Positions 1-8,288 of a stretch of 48,657 nucleotides of DNA are shown in pieces. The stretch's first letter is position 1. Every line of letters starts with the position of its first letter. The stretch lies in contig DCIJ01000027.1 in assembly GCA_002315945.1 (NCBI GenBank), forward strand, positions 762 to 49,418, given 5' to 3'. Source of the DNA: Lachnospiraceae bacterium UBA1729. GTDB lineage: Bacteria > Bacillota > Clostridia > Lachnospirales > Lachnospiraceae. Below the pieces are notes generated by a model, which worked only from the letters and a program-made list of their open reading frames with translations, made no database searches and had not been told where the DNA came from. The position numbers were made by a program, and so were the translations under genes.

Positions 1-523
1 TACCTGTTACATAGCCTTCAGCCATTTCAAGATAACGAGGACCCTTCTTCAGAGTACCGTACATTGTACCAACCTGTGAACGAAGACCCTTACCAAGATC
101 CTCAAGTCCAGCTCCTACAGGAAGACCTTCCTCAGAGAATGCAGACTGTGTACGTCCGTAAACGATCTGTAAGAAAAGCTCTCTCATAGCGGTGTTAATA
201 GCATCACAAACAAGGTCTGTGTTGAGAGCTTCCATAACTGTAAGACCAGGAAGAATCTCACTTGCCATAGCTGCTGAATGTGTCATACCTGAGCATCCGA
301 TAGTCTCTACCAGTGCTTCCTGGATGATACCTTCCTTAACGTTAAGAGTAAGCTTGCAAGCACCCTGCTGAGGAGCACACCAGCCAACACCGTGTGTAAG
401 TCCGGAGATATCTTCAACTTTTTTTGCCTGAACCCATTTAGCTTCTTCGGGAATAGGCGCACAACCATGATGTACACCCTGAGCTACTGTGCACATTTCT
501 TCCACTTCTTTTGAGTAAATCAT
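1..523 (-). CDS. NifU-like iron-sulfur scaffold homologue (3' end outside window)
   Basis: The reading frame opens with ATG at 523 on the minus strand and runs off the left edge after about 174 codons, so the C-terminus is missing. The protein starts MIYSKEVEEM and has conserved cysteines in short contexts (GWCAPQQGACKL near residue 50, ETIGCSGMTHSA near residue 75, TDLVCDAIN near residue 105). This pattern recalls the NifU_N-like proteins found in Clostridia beside GGGtGRT proteins; the family assignment is from memory of such sequences, not from a search. The ribosome site AAAGGAGT lies just upstream of the ATG. Codons are strongly biased to T-ending forms (GGT, GCT, CTT), suggesting high expression. 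It lies downstream of hslO on the same strand after a 158-nt gap and probably has its own promoter there. Confidence 0.6.
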   Translation of the reverse strand, partial: MIYSKEVEEMCTVAQGVHHGCAPIPEEAKWVQAKKVEDISGLTHGVGWCAPQQGACKLTLNVKEGIIQEALVETIGCSGMTHSAAMASEILPGLTVMEALNTDLVCDAINTAMRELFLQIVYGRTQSAFSEEGLPVGAGLEDLGKGLRSQVGTMYGTLKKGPRYLEMAEGYVTG

Positions 524-637
524 GTGAAAACTCCTTTCAAATAATATAGTTTTATTTTTCTAAGAAAACAGACTTTTGCCTCTTATTCTCAGTTAGAGTC
601 TATTTTCTCACATATACGATTAAAAATCCATAAAAAA

Positions 638-683
638 GTAACTTTTTTTCCAACAGTTCTTGTAACTTTTTTTTAACAGTTCT
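638..683. repeat. Two-copy tandem repeat at the hslO stop codon
   Basis: Two near-identical units, 638-660 and 662-683, each of the form GTAAC-T(7-8)-(CC/A)AACAGTTCT, lie head to tail. The inner copy ends inside the hslO stop codon (TAG, plus-strand CTA at 682-684). Read on the minus strand, the stop is followed by AACTGTT, an A-run and GTTAC, and then the same again. One of several such arrays in this window. Confidence 0.8.
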
Positions 684-1557
684 ATTTTGCCCTGGCAAGA
701 AGTTCCTTCATTTCATCAATGCTGAATTCATGGGCATTATTACAGAACTGACATTTTACTTCTACAGGTTTTCCATCAGCTATTATGCTATCCAGTTCGG
801 TTGCACCAAGGCTTATCAGACTTTTTTCAACTCTCTCCTTGGAACAGTTGCATCTAAAGCCGGTGTCGCTTACTTCCTTGACATCCACATCAAGTCCCTT
901 GAGCACTGTCGTGAGCATCTGTTCTGGTGTCATTCCACTCTTTAACATATCTGTAACTGAGGGCAGGGTTTTTACATTTTCTTCAATTTTGTCAATAACC
1001 TCATCAGGAGTAAAGGGCATCAGCTGAATGATAAAACCACCGGCGCAATTGACCGTATTGTCCTTGTTCATAAGAACCCCCAGCCCCACCATGGAGGGTG
1101 TCTGCTCACTAACCGCAAAATAGTAGGTCAAGTCCTCTGCTATCTCACCGGTCTGAAGTTCCACTGTTCCTACATAGGGATCCTTAAGGCCCATATCCTT
1201 AATAACCCGAAACATACCAGGAACAATACTGCCCCCAACATCCAGCTTACCATTTTTAGGGGGAAGCATCACGTCAGGATTAGCCACATAGCCCTTTACA
1301 TATCCTGTAGAATCAGCAGTGACTGTGATACCCTTCAGCTCACCGGCTCCCATCACCTGCAGGGTAAGCAGGTCCTTCTCACTCTTTAACATGCGTCCCA
1401 TCATGGCTCCGGCTGACAAAAGTCTTCCCAATGCAGCAGTTGCCACTGGACTTGTGTTGTGACGGCTTCTGGCCTCCTCCACAAGATTTAGAGACGTAAT
1501 GGCAAAAGCACGTACCGCCTCATTGGCAGCAGTAGCTCTAACTATATAATCTTTCAT
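682..1557 (-). CDS. hslO: 33 kDa redox-regulated chaperonin Hsp33
   Basis: Hsp33 is a cytoplasmic holdase chaperone switched on by oxidation, which releases zinc and forms disulfides. This 291-residue protein has the usual length. Its C-terminus carries the diagnostic four-cysteine zinc switch: FRCNCSKER near residue 235 and KCQFCNNAHEF near residue 268, i.e. CxC followed by CxxC. The N-terminal substrate-binding part shows the family pattern (ATAANEAVRAFAITS; SRHNTSPVATAALGR). It starts 3 nt after the pyrI stop, so it is probably translated from the pyrBI transcript, an uncommon pairing. A two-copy tandem repeat begins at its stop codon. The assignment is firm. Confidence 0.96.
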   Translation of the reverse strand: MKDYIVRATAANEAVRAFAITSLNLVEEARSRHNTSPVATAALGRLLSAGAMMGRMLKSEKDLLTLQVMGAGELKGITVTADSTGYVKGYVANPDVMLPPKNGKLDVGGSIVPGMFRVIKDMGLKDPYVGTVELQTGEIAEDLTYYFAVSEQTPSMVGLGVLMNKDNTVNCAGGFIIQLMPFTPDEVIDKIEENVKTLPSVTDMLKSGMTPEQMLTTVLKGLDVDVKEVSDTGFRCNCSKERVEKSLISLGATELDSIIADGKPVEVKCQFCNNAHEFSIDEMKELLARAK

Positions 1558-1560
1558 TTC

Positions 1561-1992
1561 CTACCACCTTTCAGTACATTTTTCTTCACAGTACTGACAA
1601 CGATAAATCTCTTTTTTCTCATCTGTCAACACAAACACATGAGGAAGCCCCTGCTCGATGGATGTGATGCAACGGGGATTTTTACACTTAACAACATTTT
1701 TAATCATCTTGGGCAGTGTAAGCTTTCTCTTTTCAACTATCTCTCCGGCCTTTATTACATTAACCGTAATAGTATGATCAATGAATCCAAGGATATCCAG
1801 GTTGAGGGTTTCAATATCACACTCCACCTTAAGAATATCTTTTTTCCCCATGGCATTACTGCGGGCATTTTTAATTATTGCAACTGTACAGTCCAGCTTG
1901 TCTAAGCCCAGGTGCTCATAGATTGCCAGGCTCTCTCCAGCCTTAATATGATCCAGTACAAAACCTTCTTCTATCTTACCAACATTTAACAT
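1561..1992 (-). CDS. pyrI: Aspartate carbamoyltransferase regulatory subunit
   Basis: PyrI is the nucleotide-binding regulatory chain of aspartate transcarbamoylase; with PyrB it lets CTP and ATP tune the first committed step of pyrimidine synthesis. The 143-residue protein begins MLNVGKIEEGFVLDHIKAG, the classic N-terminal nucleotide domain. The C-terminal zinc domain shows CKNPRCITSIEQG (residues about 103-115) and CQYCEEKC near the end, giving the four zinc-binding cysteines. The gene lies 15 nt downstream of pyrB; its ribosome site GTAGGAGG is clear. Presence of PyrI argues for the allosteric, class B-type enzyme. Confidence 0.96.
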   Translation of the reverse strand: MLNVGKIEEGFVLDHIKAGESLAIYEHLGLDKLDCTVAIIKNARSNAMGKKDILKVECDIETLNLDILGFIDHTITVNVIKAGEIVEKRKLTLPKMIKNVVKCKNPRCITSIEQGLPHVFVLTDEKKEIYRCQYCEEKCTERW

Positions 1993-2007
1993 GTCATCCT
2001 CCTACAA

Positions 2008-2925
2008 TTAGCAAACCTCAATCCCCAACAGTCTCAATATCAGGGCCATTCTTACATATACACCATACTGGGCCTGTTTGAAATATACAGCTCTTGGGTC
2101 GTCATCCACCTCAACAGATATCTCATTAACTCTGGGAAGGGGATGTAAAACCAGCATATCCGGTCTGGCCATGTCGAGTTTTTCCCGATCCAGAATATAG
2201 AAATCCTTCAGACGAACATAATCTTCCTCGTTGAAGAATCGCTCTCTCTGCACTCTGGTCATGTACAGCATATCCAGCTCGCCAATCTTGTCCTCCAGGC
2301 GGATCACTTCCTCATACTCGATGCCCAGATCCTGGAGTGTCTCCTTCACATATGAGGGAATCTTCAGTTCCTCTGGTGAGATAAATATAAACTTGATTTT
2401 ATCATATCTGGTCAGGGCATTAATCAGTGAGTGGACAGTACGTCCAAATTTCAAATCACCACACATACCAATGGTCAGATTATCAAGGCGTCCCTTAAGG
2501 CTTCTGATAGTAAGCAGGTCTGTCAGTGTCTGAGTGGGATGCTGATGACCACCATCTCCTGCATTAATTACAGGAATAGCTGACTTGGAGGCTGCCACCA
2601 TTGGAGCACCCTCCTTGGGATGTCTCATGGCACATATATCTGCATAGCAGGAAATCACTCTGATAGTATCGGCCACACTTTCGCCCTTGGAAGCAGATGA
2701 GGAATTAGCATCAGAAAATCCCAGAATCTGTCCCCCCAGATTAAGCATAGCTGCCTCAAAGCTCAGTCTGGTCCTGGTGCTTGGCTCATAAAAACATGTT
2801 GCCAGCTTCTTGCCCTCACAGGCCTTGGCATACTTTGCAGGATTTTTTTCTATATCATTTGCTACATCAAAGAGCTGGTCCAGCTCCTTAGTAGAAAAAT
2901 CCATTGGCGTCATAAGATGTCGCAT
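2008..2925 (-). CDS. pyrB: Aspartate carbamoyltransferase catalytic subunit
   Basis: The enzyme condenses carbamoyl phosphate with L-aspartate to carbamoyl aspartate in de novo UMP synthesis. At 305 residues it matches the family. The carbamoyl-phosphate loop FYEPSTRTRLSFE is at residues about 45-57, KGES at about 80, and the HPTQTLTDL motif at about 130; DMLYMTRVQRERF and HPLPRVNEI mark the aspartate domain. First gene of pyrB-pyrI-hslO. The start is supported by AGAGGAG 7 nt upstream of the ATG. I saw no obvious PyrR-type terminator/antiterminator in the 124-nt leader between it and the nitroreductase gene. Confidence 0.97.
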   Translation of the reverse strand: MRHLMTPMDFSTKELDQLFDVANDIEKNPAKYAKACEGKKLATCFYEPSTRTRLSFEAAMLNLGGQILGFSDANSSSASKGESVADTIRVISCYADICAMRHPKEGAPMVAASKSAIPVINAGDGGHQHPTQTLTDLLTIRSLKGRLDNLTIGMCGDLKFGRTVHSLINALTRYDKIKFIFISPEELKIPSYVKETLQDLGIEYEEVIRLEDKIGELDMLYMTRVQRERFFNEEDYVRLKDFYILDREKLDMARPDMLVLHPLPRVNEISVEVDDDPRAVYFKQAQYGVYVRMALILRLLGIEVC

Positions 2926-3020
2926 AATATTCTCCTCTCTGTAAACAAAACATTTTCATGATTACCAGCTCTTTTCAGCAAATATTTCCTGATTTTCTGA
3001 TGAAAACTGGCATAAATATA

Positions 3021-3042
3021 GGGAAGAATAAAAATTCTTCCC
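3021..3042 (-). terminator. Hairpin downstream of the nitroreductase gene
   Basis: GGGAAGAAT (3021-3029) and ATTCTTCCC (3034-3042) form a perfect 9-bp stem with a 4-nt loop, 8 nt beyond the nitroreductase stop codon. The following minus-strand sequence is only moderately T-rich (TATATTTATG), so termination is probable but not textbook. Confidence 0.6.
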
Positions 3043-3049
3043 CCTTAAT

Positions 3050-3592
3050 CTAATTCATAAATGTTAATAACTCTTCTGCTGTCTTTCGCTTAGGTGCAGC
3101 TGGCTCTTCAGCAGGATATCCAATTGGCATCAGACACATAAGCTGCATATCATCAGGAAGATTAAGCATTACACTTGCCTCTGCCTCATCAAAAATACCC
3201 TGAATAACTGTTCCCAATCCAGCCTCATGAGCAGCTAATGCAAAAGTCTGAGTTGCAATACCTGCATCAAAGTTCTGCCATCTGTCGCCCTTATCTGTTG
3301 TGTAGGAACCATCTCTCTCAAAACCAGAACGGCCTTCCTTAGCACATACAGCAATAAGCATGGGTGCTGAACAAACAATTTCACCATTATGAGGATACTG
3401 ACTGAAGCATCCTTTGCCAATACGGTCCTTCAGGTCACCAGTAACAGCAATATATCTGGTAATCTGAGTATTCTTCCAGCTGGGTGCCATACTTGCGGCT
3501 TCAACAACTGCAGAAATAACTGAAGGTTCAATAGCCTGATCCTTAAACTTTCTTACGCTTCTTCTACCCTTAATGCATTCTAAAGCTTCCAT
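3050..3592 (-). CDS. Nitroreductase-family NAD(P)H:FMN oxidoreductase
   Basis: FMN-dependent reductase of the nitroreductase superfamily; the physiological substrate cannot be read from the sequence. The 180-residue protein has the N-terminal FMN-phosphate motif (IKGRRSVRKFKDQ at residues 8-20), the SMAPSWKNTQ segment near residue 35 that contacts FMN, and the C-terminal GYPAEEPAAPKRK stretch typical of the family. The start is supported by AAAGGGAG upstream of the ATG. It is divergently oriented from the MocR-type regulator at 3805, and the shared 212-nt spacer holds a 44-nt direct repeat, so regulation by that protein is a reasonable inference. Confidence 0.88.
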   Translation of the reverse strand: MEALECIKGRRSVRKFKDQAIEPSVISAVVEAASMAPSWKNTQITRYIAVTGDLKDRIGKGCFSQYPHNGEIVCSAPMLIAVCAKEGRSGFERDGSYTTDKGDRWQNFDAGIATQTFALAAHEAGLGTVIQGIFDEAEASVMLNLPDDMQLMCLMPIGYPAEEPAAPKRKTAEELLTFMN

Positions 3593-3706
3593 ACCTACTC
3601 CCTTTCTATTTTGGTTAATAACCTATTGCTATGCATTATAATAAAAATCCAATACAAATAAAAGAAATTTTTTAAAAAAATGCAACATTGTTACTGACCT
3701 CTCTGG

Positions 3707-3788
3707 TATGTATAATATTGAATAATATTTTATGGTCAGATCAGACCGGATATGTATAAGAATAAATAATATTTATGATTAGTTCAGA
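3707..3788. promoter_or_regulatory. Imperfect 44-nt direct repeat, candidate MocR operator
   Basis: Two related blocks, 3707-3745 and 3751-3788, each run TATGTATAA-(T/G)A-...-AATAATATTT-TATG-...-TCAGA. They sit in the divergent spacer between the nitroreductase gene and the MocR-type regulator, ending 16 nt before the regulator start. MocR/PdxR proteins are known to bind direct repeats in such spacers. A TATAAT hexamer (3711-3716) lies in the first block. The repeat is seen; its role is inferred. Confidence 0.55.
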
Positions 3789-3804
3789 TGGGAGTTGTTG
3801 AATT

Positions 3805-5253
3805 ATGTTAACCTATGATTTATCAAAAAACAAAGGAAACAGCCTGTACTTATATATATACGAGTGCATTCGCCAGGATATTCTCACAAGAAAGCTTGAA
3901 GCTGGCAGTGCCCTGCCTTCCAAGCGTTCCTTTGCTGCAAACCTGGGTGTCAGTAATATTACTGTGGAAAATGCTTATGCCCAGCTGATGGCTGAGGGAT
4001 ATATTTATTCACTTCCAAGAAAAGGCTTTTTTGTCACTCCCCTTTCTGAGATGGAGGTGGCGAGCGAGTATGCTCCTAAACTTCTGGATGTTTCAGGACT
4101 GTCTGGCATTTCAGAGCCATACGATGTTTCAGCATTACCAGAAAACGGCACTAATCAGGAACAGTTTGATTTGACAGGACGTACCCTGATGCCAGACTCT
4201 TTTCCCTTCTCTGTGTGGGCAAAACTGACCAGAGAAATTCTATCCACTAGGCAGCAGGAGCTGCTGACTCCTCCCCCCAGTGGCGGAGTAGTGTCTTTGC
4301 GATATGCAATTGCCAACTATCTGAGGGCCTTTAGAAATATGTCCGTTTCACCAGATCAGATAATAATAGGAGCCGGTACCGAGTATTTATACGGGCTAAT
4401 TATGCAGCTATTAGGATTTGACCGAATCTATGGAATAGAAAACCCCGGCTACTCCACTATTAGAAAGATTTACTCAAGCTATGATGCGAGGTGGGTTCCT
4501 GTCCTCATGGACACAGATGGAATCAGCCTTGAGTCACTATATGAGAGCAAAACCCAGGTTCTTCACACCTCTCCCAGCCATCACTTTCCATTGGGAAGTG
4601 TAACACCAATCAGCAGGAGGCAGGAGCTGATTAACTGGTTGTCAGAATCTGGCGACAGATACATTATAGAGGATGATTATGATTCTGAATTCAGATTAAG
4701 TGGCAAACCCATTCCCACCCTGAAGAGTATAGATACCACAGGTCGAATTATTTACATGAACACCTTTAACAAATCCCTGTCCAGTACGATTAGAATAAGC
4801 TATATGGTATTACCCCCCTCTCTGATGGAGCAGTTTAATAATCAGTTATCCTTTTACAGCTGTAGTGTTCCAACCTTTGAGCAATATACGCTGGCTGAAT
4901 TTTTATCCCGCGGATATTTTGAAAAGCATCTCAATCGTATGAGAACACGCTATAAAAAAATAAAGGCTGCTCTCCTCTCCGAAATAAAAAATAATCCCCA
5001 GCTTTCCAAGGGAGCTATTTCTCAGGAAAACGGAGGATTACACTTTATTTTTAAAATTAATAATAGTCTTGATGATAATTATGTTATTAAAAAAGCTAAT
5101 GGTAGTGGTCTGAAGCTTGCCAGCCTAAGCCAGTACTATCTGGACAGCTCTGACGTCGAAGTTCCAACCGGCTCCTTTATTATCAACTACTCCAGTCTGA
5201 CCGAAGAGCAGATTCCTGCAGTAGTAAGCCTAATGGAAAGAGTTTTGTGCTAA
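3805..5253 (+). CDS. MocR/PdxR-type transcriptional regulator (GntR HTH plus aminotransferase-like domain)
   Basis: A 482-residue regulator with a GntR winged helix at residues about 1-75 (LPSKRSFAANLGVSNITVENAYAQL) fused to a fold-type I aminotransferase domain. The PLP-lysine region reads MNTFNKSLSSTIRISY; DYDSEF and GAGTEYLYG also match the family. It closely resembles the second regulator in this window (17325-18728), which sits beside pdxST; the two are paralogues. Here the divergent neighbour is a nitroreductase, so the target and effector may differ, though a PLP-type cofactor is likely. Start at ATG 3805 preceded by GATGGGAG. Confidence 0.88.
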   Translation: MLTYDLSKNKGNSLYLYIYECIRQDILTRKLEAGSALPSKRSFAANLGVSNITVENAYAQLMAEGYIYSLPRKGFFVTPLSEMEVASEYAPKLLDVSGLSGISEPYDVSALPENGTNQEQFDLTGRTLMPDSFPFSVWAKLTREILSTRQQELLTPPPSGGVVSLRYAIANYLRAFRNMSVSPDQIIIGAGTEYLYGLIMQLLGFDRIYGIENPGYSTIRKIYSSYDARWVPVLMDTDGISLESLYESKTQVLHTSPSHHFPLGSVTPISRRQELINWLSESGDRYIIEDDYDSEFRLSGKPIPTLKSIDTTGRIIYMNTFNKSLSSTIRISYMVLPPSLMEQFNNQLSFYSCSVPTFEQYTLAEFLSRGYFEKHLNRMRTRYKKIKAALLSEIKNNPQLSKGAISQENGGLHFIFKINNSLDDNYVIKKANGSGLKLASLSQYYLDSSDVEVPTGSFIINYSSLTEEQIPAVVSLMERVLC

Positions 5254-5289
5254 GTCAGTTATCTGACAGATTATTCTGTGCCGGAGCAG

Positions 5290-6063
5290 TTAGTTTCCAC
5301 ACTCAACACTTATGCGGTTAAATATTCCCATGATTTCATCCGTGCTCATATTGGTTTTTTCATCGCCCACCTTATCAAGGATGATTTCTCCCTGATGCAT
5401 CATTATGAGACGATTACCATACTCTACTGCATAACGCAGATTGTGGGTAACCATTATGGTCGTCACACCCTTACTCTCAACTATTTTTTTAGTTAACATC
5501 ATATTGATTTCAGCAGTCTTGGGATCCAGGGCTGCTGTATGTTCGTCAAGAATCAGATAATCTATGGGAGTCATTGTGGCCATGACCAGTGCAAGAGCCT
5601 GTCTCTGTCCACCTGACAGTGATCCAACTTTTGTATGGAACTTGTCTTCCAGTCCCAGATTCAGATCAGCCAGAATGCTTCTATAGCTGTCGGCCTTAGC
5701 CTTATTTACACATTTTCCTAGTCCATATGGATTTCCTTTATTTTCAGCCAGTGCCAGGTTTTCCATTATTGTCATACTGGGGCAGGTTCCCTTAGCAGGG
5801 TCCTGGTATACACGGCCAATCTTTTTTGCACGTCTGTAGGCAGGGTCTGTCAGAATACTTTTTCCATCCACCAGAATGTCCCCTGCGTCAGGATCTATAT
5901 TTCCGCATATCAGATTCAGCATGGAGGTCTTTCCTGATCCATTAGATCCAACCACTGCCACAAACTGTTTATCCGGAACAGCGAAGGAAAAATTATTAAA
6001 CAGACACATCTCATTGACAGTGCCAGGATTATAGTACTTATTAATATTTTTAAGTTCTAACAT
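5290..6063 (-). CDS. ABC transporter ATP-binding protein
   Basis: The ATPase of a three-gene ABC importer. The 257-residue protein has Walker A GSNGSGKTS (residues about 39-47), a Q-loop region, signature LSGGQRQALAL (about 149-159), Walker B YLILDEHTAALD (about 170-181) and the switch histidine in MVTHNLRYAVEYG. Its start codon overlaps the stop of the permease gene (both at 6063), indicating translational coupling. It is last in the operon and convergent with the MocR gene at 3805; only 36 nt separate the two stops and I saw no strong terminator there. Confidence 0.92.
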   Translation of the reverse strand: MLELKNINKYYNPGTVNEMCLFNNFSFAVPDKQFVAVVGSNGSGKTSMLNLICGNIDPDAGDILVDGKSILTDPAYRRAKKIGRVYQDPAKGTCPSMTIMENLALAENKGNPYGLGKCVNKAKADSYRSILADLNLGLEDKFHTKVGSLSGGQRQALALVMATMTPIDYLILDEHTAALDPKTAEINMMLTKKIVESKGVTTIMVTHNLRYAVEYGNRLIMMHQGEIILDKVGDEKTNMSTDEIMGIFNRISVECGN

Positions 6064-6944
6064 TATCTTCCACTTACCTTCTTTTTGCGGTCACTTGCAA
6101 CTACCAGAATTACCAGGAACAATACAGCGGTCACCAGCTTCAGATCGCTGCTGGCCAGACCTGCTCTGATTGCCAGCGCAACACATCCCTTATAGATGAG
6201 AGATCCAATCACTACGCTGGTTGTTACATTCCAAAGTGTAACTTTTTTAAAAATACTGGTTCCTATTATTACACTGGCCAGACCGATGACAACAGTTCCG
6301 GTTCCAGAAGAAATATCAAAGAATCTCTGCTGCTGTGAAAAAACTGAACCACTTAGTGTTACCAGACCATTTGCAATGGACAGACCCACAATTTTTACAA
6401 GGCCCTTATCAACCCCCAGGGAAGTAACGATTACATCATTATCCCCAACTGCTCTCAGCATAAATCCTGACTTGGTTCTCATATACCAGTCTAAAATCAG
6501 CTTGGTAAAAATTGTAATAATAAAAATAATTACTAAAGTTTTATAATTTGCAAGGCCATCTCCAAATATTCCATTAACCAGGCTGTTATCAAAAATTGTA
6601 CTGCAGTTGTAGATAGGAAGATTTGCTTTTCCTGCAATTCTTAGATTAACCGTATACAATGCGGTCATCATAATAATACCGGACAGCAGGTCACGAACCT
6701 GCAGTTTTACGTGAATAAGTCCGGTCAGAATACCTACCATGGCACCTGCAATAAAGCTTACAGGCAAAGTAATCCAGGGATTCACCCCTTTTGAAATCAT
6801 AATACATGTGATAGCCGCTCCCATAGGAAAGCTTCCATCAACAGTAAGATCAGGAAAATCCAGGATTTTATATGTTATGTAAACTCCAAGGGCCATAATT
6901 GCATATATTAGCCCCTGTTCAAAAACAGACAACACAAGTGCCAT
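6063..6944 (-). CDS. ABC transporter permease (branched-chain/TrpY-like type)
   Basis: Integral membrane permease of the BPD_transp_2 family, 293 residues, with about eight hydrophobic segments, for example FEQGLIYAIMALGVYITY at the N-terminus and AVLFLVILVVAS near the C-terminus. The segment FPDLTVDGSFPMGAA is characteristic of permeases that partner with ABC_sub_bind lipoproteins (the TrpXYZ group). It lies 24 nt downstream of the binding-protein gene and overlaps the ATPase gene. The substrate is not determined by sequence alone; tryptophan and other aromatic compounds are known for relatives. Confidence 0.9.
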   Translation of the reverse strand: MALVLSVFEQGLIYAIMALGVYITYKILDFPDLTVDGSFPMGAAITCIMISKGVNPWITLPVSFIAGAMVGILTGLIHVKLQVRDLLSGIIMMTALYTVNLRIAGKANLPIYNCSTIFDNSLVNGIFGDGLANYKTLVIIFIITIFTKLILDWYMRTKSGFMLRAVGDNDVIVTSLGVDKGLVKIVGLSIANGLVTLSGSVFSQQQRFFDISSGTGTVVIGLASVIIGTSIFKKVTLWNVTTSVVIGSLIYKGCVALAIRAGLASSDLKLVTAVLFLVILVVASDRKKKVSGR

Positions 6945-6968
6945 AGTAACTACCTCTAAAAATAAATA

Positions 6969-8078
6969 TTATTCTACTACGATTTCATTAAAAGCTTCAG
7001 CTGCAGATGAAACCATATCAGCAGGGATTTCCATGCCTACCTTGTCAGCAGCTGCTGTATTGATGTAAAGGCTTGCTTCCTTGATTACTTCAAAAGGAAT
7101 CTGATCTGCGGTTGTCTCACCCTTCAGAACCTTGGCAGCCATTTCACCAGTCTGCTTTCCAAGTGCAAGATAATCAAGTCCCATAGAAGCTACACAGCCA
7201 TTCTTAACCTGCTCAACCTCTGAACCAAATACAGGAATACCAGCCTTGTTAGCCTCTTCCAGTACAGTCTGCAGTGCAGATACTACAGTGTTGTCTGTCA
7301 GGTTGGTGATACAATCAACCTTTGATACAAGGTCAGCTGCTGCCATTGGTACATCAGCAATAGTATTGATACCACTGTCAACAATTTCAAATCCATACTC
7401 ACCAGCATGTGCTTTGTACTCAGCAATTGTGCTCTCTGAGTTTGTCTCAGATGTAGTAAACAGAATACCTATTTTCTTAGCTTCAGGCATCATATTTCTA
7501 ATCATCTGAAGCTGCTCAGTTACAGGAAGTGCATCACTTGTACCAGTGATGTTACCAACTGCTGCTCCGCCTTCGCCTGCCAGTCCGCTGGCTACAGGAT
7601 CTGATACTGCTGTAAAGATTACAGGAATATCTGTATTCATACATGAGTTATAAGCTGCCATCGCACTTGGTGTAGCAATTGCACAGATCAGATTAACCTT
7701 CTGTGATACATATGAATCAGCGATAGTGCTTGCTGTACCCATATCAGCCTGAGCATTGTCAAATAATACAGTGAGGTTTTCACCCTCTACAATGCCAGCT
7801 TCCTTAAGACCCTCAAGGAATCCTTCCTTACAGTTGTCAAGTGAACCATGCTCAGCAAACTGAGAAATACCGATTGTAAAGCTGCCCTCTGCAGTCTCAA
7901 CATCAGCACTAGCGTCACCATCACTGATCTCGGCAGCGTCTTCCATAGCAGGCTCCTCTTCAGTAGCTTCTGATGCCTGAGCATCTGCTGCAGGAGCTTC
8001 TGCGGTGCTACCACAACCAGTAATCATAGCTGCGGTAAGAACTACAGCCATCAACATAGATACGACCTTTTTTTTCAT
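6969..8078 (-). CDS. ABC transporter substrate-binding lipoprotein (ABC_sub_bind family)
   Basis: Extracellular ligand-binding component anchored as a lipoprotein. The N-terminus has a signal peptide with lipobox (AAMITGCGS; Cys at about residue 22), then an acidic/Ala-rich linker to about residue 65. The mature domain begins FTIGISQFAEHGSLDNCKEGF and contains PVIFTAVSDPVASGL and GSEVEQVKNGCVASMGLDY, typical of the PF04392 family (TrpX-like). 369 residues. First gene of the importer operon. A strong ribosome site, AAAAGGAGG, is 8 nt before the ATG, preceded by a short hairpin. Its ligand is unknown. Confidence 0.9.
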   Translation of the reverse strand: MKKKVVSMLMAVVLTAAMITGCGSTAEAPAADAQASEATEEEPAMEDAAEISDGDASADVETAEGSFTIGISQFAEHGSLDNCKEGFLEGLKEAGIVEGENLTVLFDNAQADMGTASTIADSYVSQKVNLICAIATPSAMAAYNSCMNTDIPVIFTAVSDPVASGLAGEGGAAVGNITGTSDALPVTEQLQMIRNMMPEAKKIGILFTTSETNSESTIAEYKAHAGEYGFEIVDSGINTIADVPMAAADLVSKVDCITNLTDNTVVSALQTVLEEANKAGIPVFGSEVEQVKNGCVASMGLDYLALGKQTGEMAAKVLKGETTADQIPFEVIKEASLYINTAAADKVGMEIPADMVSSAAEAFNEIVVE

Positions 8079-8094
8079 AATTTTCCTCCTTTTG

Positions 8095-8117
8095 TTATGC
8101 CCTCTGTTTTGGCATAA
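8095..8117 (-). promoter_or_regulatory. Leader hairpin immediately upstream of the binding-protein ribosome site
   Basis: TTATGCC (8095-8101) pairs with GGCATAA (8111-8117) across a 9-nt loop, just upstream of the AAAGGAGG ribosome site of the ABC importer operon. Further upstream, GGTAA-ATA-TTACC (8179-8191) is a small perfect inverted repeat. Either may be regulatory; neither matches a riboswitch I recognise. Confidence 0.3.
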
Positions 8118-8213
8118 ACTTACTTTTTTCGACTACTACAACATCACACTCTTATCAATGCCCTGAAATAATAGTCGTGGTAAATATTACCTTTATAATT
8201 TACTTCACCCAGA

Positions 8214-8288
8214 ATCAGGTAAAGTTAATTATCTCATTATCAGGTGAAATTAATTACCGCATTATCAGGTGAAATTAATTACCTCATC
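8214..8288. repeat. Three-copy 25-nt tandem repeat covering the end of the CobW-DUF1980 gene
   Basis: Units 8214-8238, 8239-8263 and 8264-8288 follow the pattern ATCAGGT(A/G)AA(G/A)TTAATTA(T/C)C(T/G)CATT. The third unit is the last eight codons of the neighbouring gene including its TGA stop (8265-8267); the other two copies are 3' non-coding. Because 25 is not a multiple of three, the reading frame shifts at every unit. Confidence 0.92.

Noticed and set aside
2926..3020. PyrR-type attenuator in the pyrB leader
   Set aside because: No anti-anti-terminator stem or terminator with T-run was found in the 124-nt leader.
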